This document shows positions 16,691 to 25,572 of a stretch of DNA of 64,000 nt, piece by piece. The notes under the pieces are model-generated. The model saw only the letters and a list, made by a program, of their open reading frames with translations. It was not told the origin of the DNA and did not search any database. Made by a program: the position numbers and the translations under genes. The DNA comes from CATOSP01 sp965204715 (GTDB lineage: Bacteria; Chloroflexota; Dehalococcoidia; Lucifugimonadales; UBA3495). The stretch is taken from the NCBI GenBank assembly GCA_965204715.1, contig OZ242009.1, forward strand, positions 1,736,001 to 1,800,000, given 5' to 3'. Every line of letters starts with the position of its first letter. Position 1 is the stretch's first letter.

Positions 16691-17596
16691 ATGTACCAAC
16701 ATTTCCAATCTCTGAATCTTCAGAACTCTGCACCTGTACCAGCCAGACGGCGGTATAGCGTGACTTCTGACATCTTGGCATACCAACAGTGTTCGATCCA
16801 ATACGGCGCCTTCGCAGTGCGACGATATGAGCCAGCCCTTGTAGTCCAGTTGTTCTATGGGACCATAATCCATCAGGTCTTGGACCGCGCACACGCTCAC
16901 TTCAGAGGGGAACTGGGTGTTCCGCCAGGAACGTTGCCAACCGACTCCGACATTGAGCGATATTTTACCGAGGTTGAGAATGCTTTGAAGGCGCGCCGGA
17001 TAAGGGCGGTTGGGAATGTCCGAGAGCAAGCCTTACGGGTACTTACGCGGTTTAACTCACTGGAAGGTCCTGCCCTATACCCCCGGATAATTGATACCGA
17101 GTGCCTCCTACAAGCAGATCAACAAGACTACATACTACACGGCAACGTGGACGTTCTCGCTCAGTCAGATGCGCCAAATAGCGGCCAAGTCGAAATCTGG
17201 GATTACAAAGGGTCTAAGCGTCCTTCAATGGGGGACCCTGAGTATCAGCGGTACGTTTTCCAATTGCAGGTCTATGCCGACCTGTACCGGCGCAAGACTG
17301 GTGCAGCGCCCACCAGAGCAATCCTTTATTTCCTAAATGAACTCGCCCCTGACCCTGCCCCGGCCGTACGCCCGATAAATGCGTTGCTGGAAGTGAACTT
17401 GGACCCATCAGCCGTACAACAAGCGCTGCAATCCTTTGGTCAGACAGTTAATCAGATCGAATCCTGTAGGTCATCCAGGAATTGGCCTGACCCGATAGAG
17501 GATCCAGGCGAAGCTACCTGCGACGCCTGCGACTTAAGATGGAATTGTTCGGCTGCATCTAACCTTGGAAGAAACTACTCACTCATATATCCTTGA
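16691..17596 (+). CDS. PD-(D/E)XK nuclease of the RecB/AddB/Cas4 type with probable Fe-S cluster
   Basis: Predicted 301 residues, 10 bases after the helicase. It opens with a Cys in LAYQQCSIQYG and GTIIHQVLDRAH (the conserved GxxxH). GNVDVLAQSD then supplies the metal-binding Asp, and IWDYKGS the catalytic (D/E)xK. The C-terminus has CDACDLRWNC, a Cx2Cx5C group which with the early Cys gives the four cysteines that hold a 4Fe-4S cluster in AddB and Cas4. Expected activity is single-strand DNA nuclease. The tight pairing with the UvrD-like gene argues for a helicase-nuclease complex. Confidence 0.85.
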   Translation: MYQHFQSLNLQNSAPVPARRRYSVTSDILAYQQCSIQYGAFAVRRYEPALVVQLFYGTIIHQVLDRAHAHFRGELGVPPGTLPTDSDIERYFTEVENALKARRIRAVGNVREQALRVLTRFNSLEGPALYPRIIDTECLLQADQQDYILHGNVDVLAQSDAPNSGQVEIWDYKGSKRPSMGDPEYQRYVFQLQVYADLYRRKTGAAPTRAILYFLNELAPDPAPAVRPINALLEVNLDPSAVQQALQSFGQTVNQIESCRSSRNWPDPIEDPGEATCDACDLRWNCSAASNLGRNYSLIYP

Positions 17597-17918
17597 ATTT
17601 CAAGAACGATTAGTTCGTGTTTCAGGTGCCGTTCCTGCCCTACGACATTAGGCATGTCCTACGGGCCACCCATGCCAGTCAGACCCATCTACGCTCTTAG
17701 ATTATCGCCACATTCAGCGACCTGTCGTCGTAGGTCACTAGGAAACCCTGGGCCAGCATCAGGTCGTAGCACTTGTCCCCTCAAAAGCCAGCGAGCAACT
17801 AATGCCTCCAATGTTGCCCGTCAGCGGGCATCCATTGGTAGATTGAAATCATTGAACAGCATGATTAGTGCCGCTAACTGACCCTGCCAACCCAGAGCGA
17901 AAAGGAGCTAGTCCCAGA
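17597..17918. other. Intergenic stretch before queC; no gene seen
   Basis: About 320 bases. Only short unrelated frames occur. On the minus strand a fragment reading LMLAQGFLVTYDDRSLNVAII looks like the tail of a former gene, but it has no start and is interrupted. An AAGGAG ribosome-binding site near 17902 belongs to the next gene. Confidence 0.4.
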
Positions 17919-18656
17919 ATGCCTGAATACGTCGTAACACTGCTGTCGGGCGGACTCGACTCCACGACCGTGACAGCATATGCCAAAGGCCATGTCGAGC
18001 ATATTTCCGCAATCACCTTCTACTACGGGCAGACTCATTCCAAGGAGGTCGAATGCGCGGCCCAAGTAGCCGGCATCATGGGTATTCAGCACGAAATGCT
18101 CGACATCTCATTTCTGTCGAGAATAGCCTGGTACTCAGCGCTGACCAATCCCGATCGCTTTCCAGTGCCATTGGACCGATCCGTGGGGGCGATAGGTTAT
18201 GGGGTCCCGATTACTTACGTTCCCATGCGCAACACCATATTCTTATCATTGGCCACGGCTTACCTCGAGAGCCTAGTGCTGCACTCCATCGAGATGGAGG
18301 GAATTGAAGCCTCCAGCATCGCCGCGTCAGTGTACTTGGCTCCGAACGCCCTCGACTACAGCGGATACCCAGACTGCCGCCCGGAGTACTACGAGGCGAT
18401 GAAGAGAGCGTTGGACCTCGGAAGCAAACTTTGGACTGAATACGAGGTCCCCATCAACATAGAAACGCCAATCATTGACCTGTCAAAGGCGGAGATAGTA
18501 GCTCTCGGGATGAAGCTGGGAGCCCCGTTGGAATACACCTGGAGTTGCTATGAGGGTGGAGAGATTCCCTGCGGGTCGTGCGACAGTTGCGTTCTGCGGG
18601 CCAAAGGGTTCGCTGAAGCCGGAATCCCAGATCCTTTACTAGAACGCCTCCGCTAA
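17919..18656 (+). CDS. queC: QueC-like 7-cyano-7-deazaguanine (preQ0) synthase
   Basis: Predicted 245 residues from the ATG at 17919, chosen because AAGGAG lies 12 bases upstream. The PP-loop ATPase motif SGGLDSTT is at about residues 9-16. TFYYGQTHSKEVECA and PMRNTIFLSLA follow as in QueC. The C-terminal zinc site is CYEGGEIPCGSCDSCVLRAKGF. QueC converts carboxy-deazaguanine to preQ0 with ATP and ammonia; Cap9 of type IV CBASS is a QueC relative. No queD, queE or folE is in the window, so either substrate comes from the chromosome or the enzyme has the Cap9-type role. It is downstream of the TGT-like gene on the same strand. Confidence 0.88.
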   Translation: MPEYVVTLLSGGLDSTTVTAYAKGHVEHISAITFYYGQTHSKEVECAAQVAGIMGIQHEMLDISFLSRIAWYSALTNPDRFPVPLDRSVGAIGYGVPITYVPMRNTIFLSLATAYLESLVLHSIEMEGIEASSIAASVYLAPNALDYSGYPDCRPEYYEAMKRALDLGSKLWTEYEVPINIETPIIDLSKAEIVALGMKLGAPLEYTWSCYEGGEIPCGSCDSCVLRAKGFAEAGIPDPLLERLR

Positions 18657-18872
18657 AGGTTGATTTCAAGTAGAGTATAGCTGACCTCTCCGCAAAATCT
18701 CACTGGCCTTGATACACTGCTCACACAAATAGCACGAAGAACTGTTTCCGTGACCGGCAGCCCGTTGGCGTACCGCCCAAGGGTTTGCTGGGTTTGGGAT
18801 TGGCAGCGGCCATTTCTTATGTTTCTGAAATAATATGTCAGCCACCTTCACTCAGTTATACGGAGCCAAACA

Positions 18873-21800
18873 ATGAGCAAACTAGCGCGCGCAGAATTCG
18901 ACAAGGCCCGCATTCTACAGACGACGCAGAATGACGCTGGCCGCATCCGCCGAGGGGTCGCGGCAGCGAAACAGCGGTTGGTCCGAGCCGGAGTCCGATG
19001 GCCTTTCGAACTTATGCAGAACGCTCACGACGCAGGGCCGCGTGACGACAACCAGCGGGTTGAAGTCGCTTTCGTCCTGGGCGATGACCAGCTTGTAGTT
19101 TCCCATACTGGAAAACCTTTTGTGGCTCAGGAACTTGCCGCCCTGCTGTCTGGTGGATCAAGCAAAGAGTTTGACAGTGAAGAGACCACTGGGCGCTTTG
19201 GCACTGGATTCCTTGTGACACACGCTCTGTCAACGCGAGTTGATGTTGATGGTGTGCTAAACACAGAGGAAGGCCCTGAAGTTTTCCACATCGAACTTGA
19301 ACGCGACGGAGACGAGGATTCCATAGCAAGAAATATAGAGCAAGCCAACCAAGCTCTGGAACGCGCCCAATCTGTTTCAGCAGCCGCCATTGCTGACAAA
19401 CCTACCGCATCGCTCGTTTATCACCTTGTTAATGGCGAGGTAGCCAAGCGTGGATTGAGCCGCTTGGAACAATCGCTACCGTACCTCTATGCAACCTGCA
19501 GCAAACTCGGCTGTGTCCGTATCGAGCTATTTGAGGATGTATTCCTCTTTGAGCCGGTAGCATCGTGCGAGACCGTGGTCGGCGACTTCATTATCAGTGA
19601 AGCTCATATCGCGATTTCATCATCTGATGCAACGAAGAACCTCGTAGCAGTGCGCGTAGGATATAAGGGCGGTCAATCGGCCCTCCTTGCGGTGTTGGAA
19701 CGTAGGGGCTTGGACAAGTATCAAGTTTTGCTTCCCAGAGAAGATTTCTCCCGGATATTCGTGACTTTTCCAATAGCGGAGACCGACTTCTTGCCTTTCA
19801 ACATTATCTTGGATGGCAAATTTGCACCCGACCAGGAGCGCGATGGCATTGCCATGCACGATGCTGATAAAGCATTGGTTGATGAAGCTCTTTCGGCGTT
19901 TCCAACCCTCGTTCAACACGCCGTGGAATCAGGTTGGCTTGACGCCCATAACCTAGCGCACCTAGCGGTTCCAGATAGACCCTTGAGCGGCGAAAGCGAA
20001 AGCGGCGAAATGGAATGGTGGCAAGAGGCACTTCTACGCGTAGCGGAACAAACCGCTGCCATGTCCATCGTTAAAACTGAATCGGGTTTGCTTCCTGCTT
20101 TGAACAATCGGGACGGGCTGTCAGTATCTTTTCTCGTTCCGGCGATTGATGCGGATGCACCCGAGTGTGTGGATTACGATACCGTCCACAAGATCGCTAG
20201 TGACATTGAGGCTCTCCACATTCCCAGCGAAGAAGTTGCCCAGTCATGGGGGGCAATAGCCCGCCAATGGGCTCGCATTGGAGCACCGATTGAACGATTG
20301 GGGTTGGATGAACTGGCAACTTGGCTCAAAGATAAGGCCGGTTCTGTTGACGACCTACCCGTTCAAGGGGACCACTTTGCGTGGCTGGCAAACCTGTTTC
20401 TGCTGGCGGCAGATATGAATGACCAAAACGTTCGTGATGTGGTCAACGGTCTCTTGCCTGACCAATACGGAAAATTCCGGAACACCGAGGAAGAATACCT
20501 TTACGCGGATGGCGGGATTTCCGAGGAAATCAAGGACATATCCTCTGAGTTGGGTGAGGATATGCGCACCAAACTTCTGCACGATGACATGGCAAGGGCT
20601 TTAGCGGCTCCGGGTTTTGAGAATGCGAACACGTTGATTCGAGGGCTACTCGACAAAATGGACGACGGTGAATACACCGAATCCAAGGCAATCGATAGAT
20701 TGCTTGACAGCCTTGCAACTCGCCTGCCACATGACAGCGAGTTCGATGACGATACTGGTTTGTCCGCATTGCGTGCCTCGGCCCGGTTAGTAGCGTACCT
20801 CGTGGGAAGCGGAGATGATGCCAGGGTCAGGAGATGCCCCTTACTGACTGCTGCCGATAATGTGGTTCACCTTACCGGAAATCAACAGATCCTAGCCCCG
20901 AAACTGCATTGGCCGGAATCGGAACAGCCCTACGCAGGTCTCTACACGTCAAGGCGCCTGCTCTCTGATCGTTACTGTGATGATGCCAACTTAACTCAAG
21001 CCTTAGACGAGCTTATCGCGGTTCATCTGGTTATCGCCGCACCTCTGTTTTACGGGAGGCGCGCCGAGATTGAGGATGTCAATTTGCTACGGGAAATGTC
21101 GCGCGGTGTGCAGGAAACAGCCGGAGTGACCGTCAGAGATACTTCGTTTGGGCAGATCGCGTTCCTGGCGACGGACTTGGTAAACCGTTGTGCCCAAGAC
21201 ATTGACCTGGCCAAGCTACTGCTGGATTTCGTTCTCAACGTGGCGGCGCCCGAGGATCAAAACTGGCGCAAAACAGAGAGCGTGTTGGGCAATCGTTTGA
21301 GTGAAAGGGTCAACTTGTCCCTCTCGGGAGCGACCTGGCCGGCGGAGCTAAAAGTTCGGGCATGGATACCAGTCCGTTCCGCCGATGATGAGGGGAATGA
21401 GCGAATAACGCCAATGCCAGCGAATGAATCTCACTTGCGAGAGATCCTTGACCCGGCATGGCTGAAAGGCAACCGTGATGCGGTGGACTTGCTGCACCAG
21501 GCTTTCGGTTTCAGAGAGCTAACGCTGATGCTGGATAGTTTGGATAGTGAGATTGAGAACGATTTGGTTGAATTACTGCAAGACCCTGAACTAGTTAGAG
21601 TGGCTGCGAACCAACCCGAAGCTGTAAGGTTTGCGTCGGAACTGGAATCAGCAGACGTCACGCTGGACTCAGTACGCGAGTTTGTACGCGAAATACGAGA
21701 GCAAAAGCGTAAAACTCAAGACATTCAGGAACTTGGGTTTGGAGTTGAGACTTTGGTGAAGGAGAGCTTGGAGTTGGCTGGCTTCTCCGTGCGTCGCACC

Positions 21801-22253
21801 GGTATCGGCTCTGATTTCGAGATCGCTATGGAACTCGGCGACGTAGCTAACTTGCAACTGACTAAGGGCGAGCAAAGCTGGTTGGTGGAAGTAAAGGCCA
21901 CCCGTGAGCAAAAGGTGGTCCGTATGTCAGATACCCAAGCCAAGACAGCCGCAAAGGAGAAGGAACGATACTTGCTTTGCGTCGTGCCGGTAGAACATGA
22001 AACTGGCGCTCTAGATCTAGATGATGTTCTGGCTAGTATGAGGTTTGTGGCCGATGTAGGTGGCCGCGTGATTCCACTGTGCGACAATTTGGGCGATTTC
22101 GAGGAACTGCGAGACGACATTACGGCGGGCACATCGTCAGGTGTCCAGCTGGAAATCTCTCCTGGTCCCGCGCGGATTCGTGTTAACCGTTCCGTTTGGG
22201 AAAACGACGGTTTTCCACTTGATGATCTGGCTGAGCACTTATCGCCACGATAA
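18873..22253 (+). CDS. Sacsin-like GHKL ATPase with C-terminal DUF3883/PD-(D/E)XK nuclease domain
   Basis: Predicted 1126 residues. The N-terminal region has the GHKL N-box ELMQNAHDAG (near 50), a degenerate G1 box VSHTGKPF, and the G2 box GRFGTGFLVTH (near 105), as in sacsin, Hsp90-like and MutL ATPases. The large middle part is helical and without a recognised family. Residues about 955-1060 match the DUF3883 nuclease fold: ETLVKESLELAGF, GIGSDFEIAMEL (metal Asp), SWLVEVKATR (ExK). Proteins of this plan are frequent in phage-defence islands, where the ATPase is thought to sense or gate and the nuclease to cut; that role is inference here. It stops 435 bases short of the converging SLOG gene. 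Confidence 0.8.
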   Translation: MSKLARAEFDKARILQTTQNDAGRIRRGVAAAKQRLVRAGVRWPFELMQNAHDAGPRDDNQRVEVAFVLGDDQLVVSHTGKPFVAQELAALLSGGSSKEFDSEETTGRFGTGFLVTHALSTRVDVDGVLNTEEGPEVFHIELERDGDEDSIARNIEQANQALERAQSVSAAAIADKPTASLVYHLVNGEVAKRGLSRLEQSLPYLYATCSKLGCVRIELFEDVFLFEPVASCETVVGDFIISEAHIAISSSDATKNLVAVRVGYKGGQSALLAVLERRGLDKYQVLLPREDFSRIFVTFPIAETDFLPFNIILDGKFAPDQERDGIAMHDADKALVDEALSAFPTLVQHAVESGWLDAHNLAHLAVPDRPLSGESESGEMEWWQEALLRVAEQTAAMSIVKTESGLLPALNNRDGLSVSFLVPAIDADAPECVDYDTVHKIASDIEALHIPSEEVAQSWGAIARQWARIGAPIERLGLDELATWLKDKAGSVDDLPVQGDHFAWLANLFLLAADMNDQNVRDVVNGLLPDQYGKFRNTEEEYLYADGGISEEIKDISSELGEDMRTKLLHDDMARALAAPGFENANTLIRGLLDKMDDGEYTESKAIDRLLDSLATRLPHDSEFDDDTGLSALRASARLVAYLVGSGDDARVRRCPLLTAADNVVHLTGNQQILAPKLHWPESEQPYAGLYTSRRLLSDRYCDDANLTQALDELIAVHLVIAAPLFYGRRAEIEDVNLLREMSRGVQETAGVTVRDTSFGQIAFLATDLVNRCAQDIDLAKLLLDFVLNVAAPEDQNWRKTESVLGNRLSERVNLSLSGATWPAELKVRAWIPVRSADDEGNERITPMPANESHLREILDPAWLKGNRDAVDLLHQAFGFRELTLMLDSLDSEIENDLVELLQDPELVRVAANQPEAVRFASELESADVTLDSVREFVREIREQKRKTQDIQELGFGVETLVKESLELAGFSVRRTGIGSDFEIAMELGDVANLQLTKGEQSWLVEVKATREQKVVRMSDTQAKTAAKEKERYLLCVVPVEHETGALDLDDVLASMRFVADVGGRVIPLCDNLGDFEELRDDITAGTSSGVQLEISPGPARIRVNRSVWENDGFPLDDLAEHLSPR

Positions 22254-22538
22254 ACCTACATCGCGATAAAGATCATCCAGCAACTCCTTGCGGTTGGCGG
22301 CACTCTCCGCCGTTGGGTGGCTGACCGTAGCGGGGAAGGGCAACAGTGCCAAAAGCCTGCCCTCCTTCAGAGGACCGCGACAGTCTCGGGGGAACTCGCA
22401 TATCCTCAGTGCTACGTGCTGGAAACTGGAAATAGGACCATGGGTTAGCCGCCACGGAGCAATAGGCGTAGGCATTCTTTCTCCATCGGCGTCTGGATCC
22501 CACCGATTACGGCAACGCCCGCATCGCGCATTGAACAA
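22239..22538 (-). CDS. Possible small cysteine-containing protein at the end of the defence operon
   Basis: Predicted 99 residues from a TTG at 22538, about 150 bases after the SLOG gene on the same strand. It contains CGRCRNRWDPD near the N-terminus and CEFPRDCRG, two cysteine pairs that might bind zinc, and a charged C-terminus (RKELLDDLYRDVG). It overlaps the 3' end of the converging sacsin-like gene by 15 bases. No family is recognised, and an opposite-strand frame of similar length exists, so it may be a chance frame. Confidence 0.3.
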   Translation of the reverse strand: MFNARCGRCRNRWDPDADGERMPTPIAPWRLTHGPISSFQHVALRICEFPRDCRGPLKEGRLLALLPFPATVSHPTAESAANRKELLDDLYRDVGLSWR

Positions 22539-22688
22539 GCGAGATCATAGGTCTTGAGGATGAGGTCTCAAAGGCAGTGGGACGAACAAAAGAAGCCGGT
22601 AAGAGGCCCTTCCAATAGTTGAGGGTCGCCCTTCGTTTTGAATGGCGGGGGTTGTTCCATATCCGACTATCCACCGCCGGTTCAATTG

Positions 22689-23531
22689 CTAAGCGAAAGG
22701 TAACAAACCTTTTGTCCATTCGATAATCTTGATTGCAGAAGCAATAACAGGGAGGGCCTTTGCAGCCTGCCAGGCTGTACCCAGCCGTCTCCTGATACCC
22801 GTTGGCTGGCCCGGTATCGGAATGGCGTCGAATTCTCTCCCGAGGATTTCGACTGACATTCGTGCCACGGTTTCCGCATCATTGATTCCCCGGTCCAGGG
22901 AGAACAACCCGACCCTGTTCGTCACATCCTGATGCGTGTTGGGGAAGAAACGCCTGGGGGCAGACACCATTTCGCGGTGCAAAGCAACTGCTCCGTCACC
23001 ATCGTCAGTAGCGGAGCCGAGTCGCAGGTCGAGGGGGAACACTGGCTTTCCATGGCTAATCATATCCACCCCGGCGGAGTACGTGCCCTTGCCACCACCG
23101 ATGGCGAGCATTGCATCGGCCTTTTCGATCATGGCCTTCCGGTACTCGCCGCCAGTAAACACCTCTCGCCGTATGGGACAAATTTCCACGACGTTCCTCT
23201 GCTGAAGATTCCTGAGCAGGCGTAGATTGGCATCGTCAATCTTGGACTCCGGCGCTGCGTCGGACATAACCACCTTGGCGTATGGCCGAGGAGCTTCGGT
23301 AGTGGTCTCGGCATAGGTCTCGATCTCACGCAGCGCCAGCCAGTCGAAAACGTGGGGTGCGCCGCGTTCGTCCTTGGTAGACTCTTCATCTCCAGCGAGG
23401 ACCACAAGTCCGCCGCCTTGTCTCAATATGTCGCCGGTGAAGCTTCGGACAAACTCGAAAGCGATGTCCAACTTGTCAGCGGGACACTGGAGTCTGGCGC
23501 TGCCGGAAAGCATTATGAATTTGCCGTTCAT
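22689..23531 (-). CDS. SLOG-domain (LOG-like Rossmann) nucleotide sensor/effector
   Basis: Predicted 280 residues, 15 bases after the CD-NTase gene. The core matches the SLOG family: LSGSARLQC at the N-terminus, GGGLVVLAGDEES, an FTGGEYRKAMIEKADAMLAI helix-strand, then GGGKGTYSAGVDMISHGKPVFPLDL (near 147-172), the nucleotide-binding loop of LOG-type folds. The last 35 residues (AWQAAKALPVIASAIKIIEW) are hydrophobic and could be a short membrane or oligomerisation segment. In nucleotide-signal defence systems SLOG proteins sense or process nucleotide messengers made by an adjacent CD-NTase. The direct pairing here supports a role as the CBASS effector. Confidence 0.75.
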   Translation of the reverse strand: MNGKFIMLSGSARLQCPADKLDIAFEFVRSFTGDILRQGGGLVVLAGDEESTKDERGAPHVFDWLALREIETYAETTTEAPRPYAKVVMSDAAPESKIDDANLRLLRNLQQRNVVEICPIRREVFTGGEYRKAMIEKADAMLAIGGGKGTYSAGVDMISHGKPVFPLDLRLGSATDDGDGAVALHREMVSAPRRFFPNTHQDVTNRVGLFSLDRGINDAETVARMSVEILGREFDAIPIPGQPTGIRRRLGTAWQAAKALPVIASAIKIIEWTKGLLPFA

Positions 23532-23546
23532 CGGTGAATGCTGGCC

Positions 23547-24389
23547 TCAGTTCCCCTCGCAGAACATCCTGTTGAAATCTGCCTTGGAGTTGCAGGAGTT
23601 TAACTTGCCCCGCATCTGACCAAAGTGGGTTGAGGCCCGTCTGCGTGCTCTGGAGTCTGCCGGTCCCAGATATTCGTCCACGTATCTTGATTGCCCTGAG
23701 CGGTCTGTGATTGGCCTCATCACGGCAGTCATGGAGTGGGTTAGCAAGTGATGAAGCATAGACTTCGGGTCCTGGGAGCCTTGATAGTTCCCAAATGCGT
23801 CAATCGCTAGAGACTCCATGTGGTACCCACTAATCTTCCAATCCTGGCGGGTAATGAAGCAATCCGCCATAGCCTTAGCGAGTTTGATCACAGGCACGAC
23901 TCTACCGTCCCTGGCCGAATTGACTCTGGCGAGCTTATTGGCAAAGTCATCAGGTCGAGCCACGTTGCTCCATTGTGTGCTCCCCGGATTGGCAATGCGA
24001 ACACCGCCTGAATTGGTTCGTATGGCGGGCAGTATCTGTATTTCGGTCCCGTCGGCGTATTTGACCGTGACCGCCAGGTTGCCCGCCCGTACGGTGTTCT
24101 GAGGTAGCCGCCGCCTGATAGTATCCCGCACGTACTCTATCGCCCTTGCCGGTTGCTGATTGACCAGCGATGACTCGTTCACAATCAGAAGGACATCCAC
24201 GTCGCTGAGGCCGTTGACGAACGTATGCCTGCGGACGGAGCCCCCGAACATGCTCTGCACCACGTGGTTCCCTTCCTGCCTGAGGAAGTCGCACAGGCTT
24301 TGGAGATGCCTCGTCACGGCCTGCTGATTCCTGCGGGTGTACCTGGCTAGCAGTTCCTCGCAGTACTGGTTGAAGTTGTCGTTTTGCAA
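23547..24389 (-). CDS. CD-NTase (cGAS/DncV-like nucleotidyltransferase, CBASS-type)
   Basis: Predicted 280 residues from a TTG at 24389; no ATG or GTG lies in frame upstream. The polymerase-beta motif reads GGSVRRHTFVNGLSDVDVLLIV (about 47-67): the GS turn and the paired Asp residues of DVD. The third acidic position lies in GTEIQILPAI (near 115), a Glu where many relatives have Asp. An RRASTHFGQMR segment closes the C-terminus. CD-NTases make cyclic di- or trinucleotides when phage is sensed. It sits between the HEPN-like gene and the SLOG effector, in the same operon. A plain nucleotidyltransferase toxin is the less likely alternative. Confidence 0.8.
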   Translation of the reverse strand: MQNDNFNQYCEELLARYTRRNQQAVTRHLQSLCDFLRQEGNHVVQSMFGGSVRRHTFVNGLSDVDVLLIVNESSLVNQQPARAIEYVRDTIRRRLPQNTVRAGNLAVTVKYADGTEIQILPAIRTNSGGVRIANPGSTQWSNVARPDDFANKLARVNSARDGRVVPVIKLAKAMADCFITRQDWKISGYHMESLAIDAFGNYQGSQDPKSMLHHLLTHSMTAVMRPITDRSGQSRYVDEYLGPADSRARRRASTHFGQMRGKLNSCNSKADFNRMFCEGN

Positions 24390-24423
24390 TGGTGAAACAC
24401 TACCTATGGTTAACGAAGTTCTG

Positions 24424-25572
24424 TCAATCTTGCAGGTGTGAGGAACCCTCTTGAGAATCCTTGGAAAAGGCGGTCAACATGTAACCGTCATCGTAGCACC
24501 TCTTGAGCAACACGATTGTTTTCTTGGATTGAACAGCTAAGGGCTTAATGTATTTGATCACTCCGAGTTCTTGTGTGTAGTGCCTGGTTCCCATGCTTCG
24601 CCATCTACCGATACGCTTCGCGGCATCATCCAGGGAAACTGGAGCATTGGGAGGCGCAGGATACCTTGGATACGATTCGTGTGGCCATACCAAGCTCCCC
24701 AGAATCAATATGCCCGCAAGCACGGATTGCATATCAAAGAATCGGTCCAACCCTTGGCTGATGTCGTTGGCATTTACGGTGATTTTGCCCCCCCGTTCTT
24801 TCAGCCAATCCCACACCTGTTCCTGTCCGTACTTGGCGAAGAGGTCCTTTTCCGTTTGCCTTGCCAACCTTAGCAACAGTTTTGATTCTTCTCCGCTCAA
24901 CTTCCTGCCACCCGGTCGTCCCTGACCCTGCTCAAGCAATTGCCGATAGATAGACTCCACAAAACCTCCGTCGGTCCGCGAAGGTTCCACTACAAACGGT
25001 TCTCTTGTGAATCGGTCAATAGGACCTTCCATACTCAAGGTTTGCTGCAGTTTCTTGTTTAACTGCGCCAACCCATCCAACATCTTCTTTACGCCCTCTG
25101 GCGGAAACTGTAACAAGGCATCGAAAAACTGTTCCGCAGCCTCTCTTTGTTGCTTTGACAGGTTCTTGTTCCTCGGGGAAGAAGTAAGGTTAAGCATATC
25201 TCCCAAATGCGTCCTTACGTCATACTCCTGCTGGTTTGCGTAGTAAGGAGAGAGCAGTTCGTTGGCATACTGAATGCCATCCGACTCTGTGATAATCGTG
25301 TCCAAGAGAAGAAAGAACAAGTATGGATAGTTATGAGAATGCTCCCGAAGGTCGTCATGGGAGACTCCCGCAGCCCTTGCTATGCCCTTCGTTGCATCTT
25401 CCATGCATTGCTGCGTGTGATACAGCGCTTGCTTTGAAAGGCGGGGCTTTTTTGAAAGGTCCACAGCCGCGTCGGCGTGCTCTGAGGCAACGGCGACCCA
25501 TTCACCCGCAGACTTGAACCTCTCTTCGATAGTTTCAAGTTTACCTTGGTTCTTCTTGGCAATGCCTACCAT
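24424..25572 (-). CDS. HEPN-like protein with one hydrophobic segment (putative defence RNase or accessory)
   Basis: Predicted 382 residues; its ATG at 25572 abuts the methylase stop with no gap. Residues about 25-100 look like a HEPN four-helix bundle: SKQALYHTQQCMEDATKGIARAAG, then HDDLREHSHNYPYLFFLLLD, with the pattern of AbiV/DUF4145-like proteins. A canonical RX4-6H catalytic motif is not certain. The middle is helical (LDGLAQLNKKLQQTL). A single hydrophobic stretch LAGILILGSLVW occurs near residue 300. HEPN proteins are commonly RNases in abortive infection. Membership of this operon is clear; the activity is inferred. Confidence 0.55.
   Translation of the reverse strand: MVGIAKKNQGKLETIEERFKSAGEWVAVASEHADAAVDLSKKPRLSKQALYHTQQCMEDATKGIARAAGVSHDDLREHSHNYPYLFFLLLDTIITESDGIQYANELLSPYYANQQEYDVRTHLGDMLNLTSSPRNKNLSKQQREAAEQFFDALLQFPPEGVKKMLDGLAQLNKKLQQTLSMEGPIDRFTREPFVVEPSRTDGGFVESIYRQLLEQGQGRPGGRKLSGEESKLLLRLARQTEKDLFAKYGQEQVWDWLKERGGKITVNANDISQGLDRFFDMQSVLAGILILGSLVWPHESYPRYPAPPNAPVSLDDAAKRIGRWRSMGTRHYTQELGVIKYIKPLAVQSKKTIVLLKRCYDDGYMLTAFSKDSQEGSSHLQD

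Noticed and set aside
12804..18656. Complete Dpd cluster
   Set aside because: Only the TGT-like enzyme and QueC correspond; recognisable DpdB, DpdC and the other Dpd components, and folE/queD/queE, are missing.
22288..22557. Plus-strand 89-residue frame after the sacsin-like gene
   Set aside because: Basic, low-information translation with no start site signal; the opposite strand frame is at least as good and itself only weakly supported.
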